This document shows, in pieces, positions 6,011-7,145 of a stretch of 7,145 nucleotides of DNA. Position 1 is the first letter of the stretch. Each line of letters starts with the position of its first letter. Origin of the DNA: Zetaproteobacteria bacterium (lineage in GTDB: Bacteria > Pseudomonadota > Zetaproteobacteria > Mariprofundales > Mariprofundaceae); assembly GCA_021545665.1 (NCBI GenBank), contig JAJRTX010000280.1, forward strand, positions 1 to 7,145. The letters are read 5' to 3'. The position numbers were made by a program, and so were the translations under genes. The notes beneath the pieces were generated by a model that did no database searches, was not told the DNA's origin, and saw only the letters and a program-made list of their open reading frames with translations.

Positions 6011-7045
6011 ATGGAATGGCTGACGGTTCGTGCGAGAGCCCCCCTGCGCCTGGGCCTGGCAGGCGGCGGCAGTGACGTGTCACCGTACAGCGACATGTAC
6101 GGTGGCTATGTGCTGAACGCGACCATCAATATGTACGCGTACTGCACGATCGAGGCGGGCGACAACGGCCAGGTCGAGTTCGTCGCAGCCGACATGGGAG
6201 AGCGCTGGGCGGGCAAGGCCGAATTGCAATATGACCTGGATGGCCCCCTGATCCTGCACAAGGCGGTTTACAACCGGATAATCCGCGACTTTCATGGCAA
6301 TCAGCCTATAGCGCTTCGTGTTACCACGTACTCGGACGCGCCTCCCGGGAGCGGGCTCGGTTCCTCCTCAACCATGGTGGTCGCCATGCTCAGTGCCTAC
6401 CAGGAGCTGCTGAAATTACCGTTGGGCGAGTACGATCTGGCCTATCTTGCCTACGATATAGAACGCAAGGACTGTGGCCTGGCGGGCGGCAAGCAGGACC
6501 AGTATGCAGCGACCTTCGGTGGCTTTAATTTCATGGAATTCTACAAGGATGAACGCGTCATCGTGAATCCGCTGCGCATCCGTCGCGAGATCGTCAATGA
6601 AATCGAGAGCGGGATGCTGCTCTATTACAGCGGCCGCTCGCGCGACTCTGCGACTATTATCGAGGAGCAGATGGAGTCTGTAACCTCGGGCAGAGAACAG
6701 TCGATCGATGCCATGCATGTCGTCAAGCAGAGTGCGGTTGACATGAAAGAGGCGTTGTTGATGGCCGATGTGCCTAAAATGGCAGCCATACTGGGAGATT
6801 CCTGGTTGGCCAAAAGAAGTACCGCGCACTCGGTGTCCAATGCGCATATTGACGAGTTTTTCAAGGCGGCTCTCAAGGCGGGCGCGATTTCTGCAAAAAT
6901 TTCTGGCGCCGGGGGAGGCGGTTTCATGATGCTGTATGTCGAGCCCACGGCGAATATCGAGGTGCAGCGCGCACTCTCCGGCTTTGATGGTGAATTCTAC
7001 CGGTTCCATTTTACGAAAGAGGGGGCACAGGCGTGGAAAGCCTGA
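6011..7045 (+). CDS. hddA: GHMP-family D-glycero-D-manno-heptose 7-phosphate kinase (HddA-like)
   Basis: Predicted cytoplasmic kinase that would convert D-glycero-D-manno-heptose 7-phosphate to the 1,7-bisphosphate (HddA type). All three GHMP motifs are present: RAPLRLGLAGGGSDVSPY (9-26), DAPPGSGLGSSST (109-121; the ATP-binding glycine/serine loop) and KISGAGGGGFMML (296-308). LAGGKQDQYAATFGG (157-171), around the catalytic Asp, is typical of the HddA and related sugar kinases. The length of 344 residues fits the family. The start is supported by the conserved motif beginning only a few residues in and by GGTGGAG (5994-6000) 10 bases upstream. The next gene, a GmhA-like isomerase, overlaps its end by 13 bases and supplies the substrate in the same pathway, which favours HddA over fucose, galactose or mevalonate kinases. 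The gene is clearly richer in G and C than the minus-strand genes. Whether the pathway ends at an ADP- or GDP-heptose cannot be seen. Confidence 0.88.
   Translation: MEWLTVRARAPLRLGLAGGGSDVSPYSDMYGGYVLNATINMYAYCTIEAGDNGQVEFVAADMGERWAGKAELQYDLDGPLILHKAVYNRIIRDFHGNQPIALRVTTYSDAPPGSGLGSSSTMVVAMLSAYQELLKLPLGEYDLAYLAYDIERKDCGLAGGKQDQYAATFGGFNFMEFYKDERVIVNPLRIRREIVNEIESGMLLYYSGRSRDSATIIEEQMESVTSGREQSIDAMHVVKQSAVDMKEALLMADVPKMAAILGDSWLAKRSTAHSVSNAHIDEFFKAALKAGAISAKISGAGGGGFMMLYVEPTANIEVQRALSGFDGEFYRFHFTKEGAQAWKA
7018..7025 (+). promoter_or_regulatory. Ribosome binding site deciding the GTG start of the isomerase gene
   Basis: AGAGGGGG lies 7 bases before GTG at 7033-7035, inside the end of the kinase gene. 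It supports a GTG start that overlaps the kinase stop by 13 bases, pointing to translational coupling. Confidence 0.55.
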
Positions 7046-7145
7046 GTATTGAAGCGATTCGTCAGTCCATTTCTGAATCGATACTTGTAAAACAGCAGCT
7101 TATGGAAGACGAGGCCATGCTGCAGCGCATTATCGCCGTGGCGGA
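7033..7145 (+). CDS. gmhA: Phosphoheptose isomerase (GmhA-like, SIS domain), 5' part only
   Basis: Only 37 codons plus two bases are present; the gene runs off the window. The peptide starts VESLSIEAIRQSISESI and continues with VKQQLMEDEAMLQRIIAVA, a helical opening that closely resembles the N-terminus of GmhA/DiaA-type SIS proteins, where 'I..S..ES...K..LL.D......I..A' precedes the glycine-rich sugar-phosphate loop. GmhA turns sedoheptulose 7-phosphate into D-glycero-D-manno-heptose 7-phosphate, the substrate of the overlapping upstream kinase. The catalytic and binding residues lie beyond the window, so the call rests on the N-terminal pattern and on the gene order. A DiaA-like or other SIS protein is the alternative. 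Confidence 0.75.
   Translation, partial: MESLSIEAIRQSISESILVKQQLMEDEAMLQRIIAVA

Noticed and set aside
6416..7009. Long minus-strand open frame (197 codons) opposite the heptose kinase gene.
   Set aside because: It is a mirror of a GC-rich coding sequence with all GHMP motifs on the other strand; the antisense product has no family features.

Overview
The window looks like part of a surface-polysaccharide (capsule, exopolysaccharide or O-antigen) locus of a Gram-negative bacterium, most likely a proteobacterium. The basis is an alginate-type O-acetylation pair (MBOAT plus AlgX/AlgJ-like protein), which needs a periplasm, and a heptose-7-phosphate kinase gene that overlaps a phosphoheptose isomerase gene. 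The genus cannot be told from the sequence. No tRNA, rRNA, insertion sequence, integrase or CRISPR array is visible.

Layout. Five genes lie on the minus strand (read right to left) and two on the plus strand; the two groups diverge from a 248-base intergenic region at 5763-6010. Going leftwards on the minus strand are a TylF/MycF-type SAM-dependent O-methyltransferase (5762-5076), a sulfotransferase with an extra N-terminal beta-rich domain (5051-3723), and a second, different sulfotransferase of the 'HIPKTAGTS' type (3703-2825). Gaps of 24 and 19 bases suggest one operon. After a 127-base gap with a plausible internal promoter come an AlgI-like MBOAT O-acyltransferase (2697-1219) and an AlgX/AlgJ-like SGNH O-acetyltransferase (1210-104), 8 bases apart. 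On the plus strand are a GHMP kinase of the HddA type (6011-7045) and the first 37 codons of a GmhA-like isomerase (7033 to the window edge), overlapping by 13 bases.

How they could work together (inference). The plus-strand genes would start an ADP- or GDP-heptose precursor route from sedoheptulose 7-phosphate. The minus-strand genes form a decoration cassette: two PAPS-dependent sulfations and one O-methylation in the cytoplasm, then O-acetylation exported through the MBOAT protein and completed in the periplasm. Sulfate, methyl and acetyl groups on one glycan, with heptose made next door, is an unusual combination.

The most interesting signals are a run of nine G residues inside the AlgX/AlgJ-like gene, placed so that a one-base slip would remove the catalytic serine (a candidate phase-variation switch for O-acetylation), and a perfect 7-base dyad over the -10 box of a strong-looking promoter that would drive the decoration operon. 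Base composition also shifts from AT-rich on the left (O-acetylation genes) to GC-rich on the right (heptose genes), consistent with a mosaic origin.
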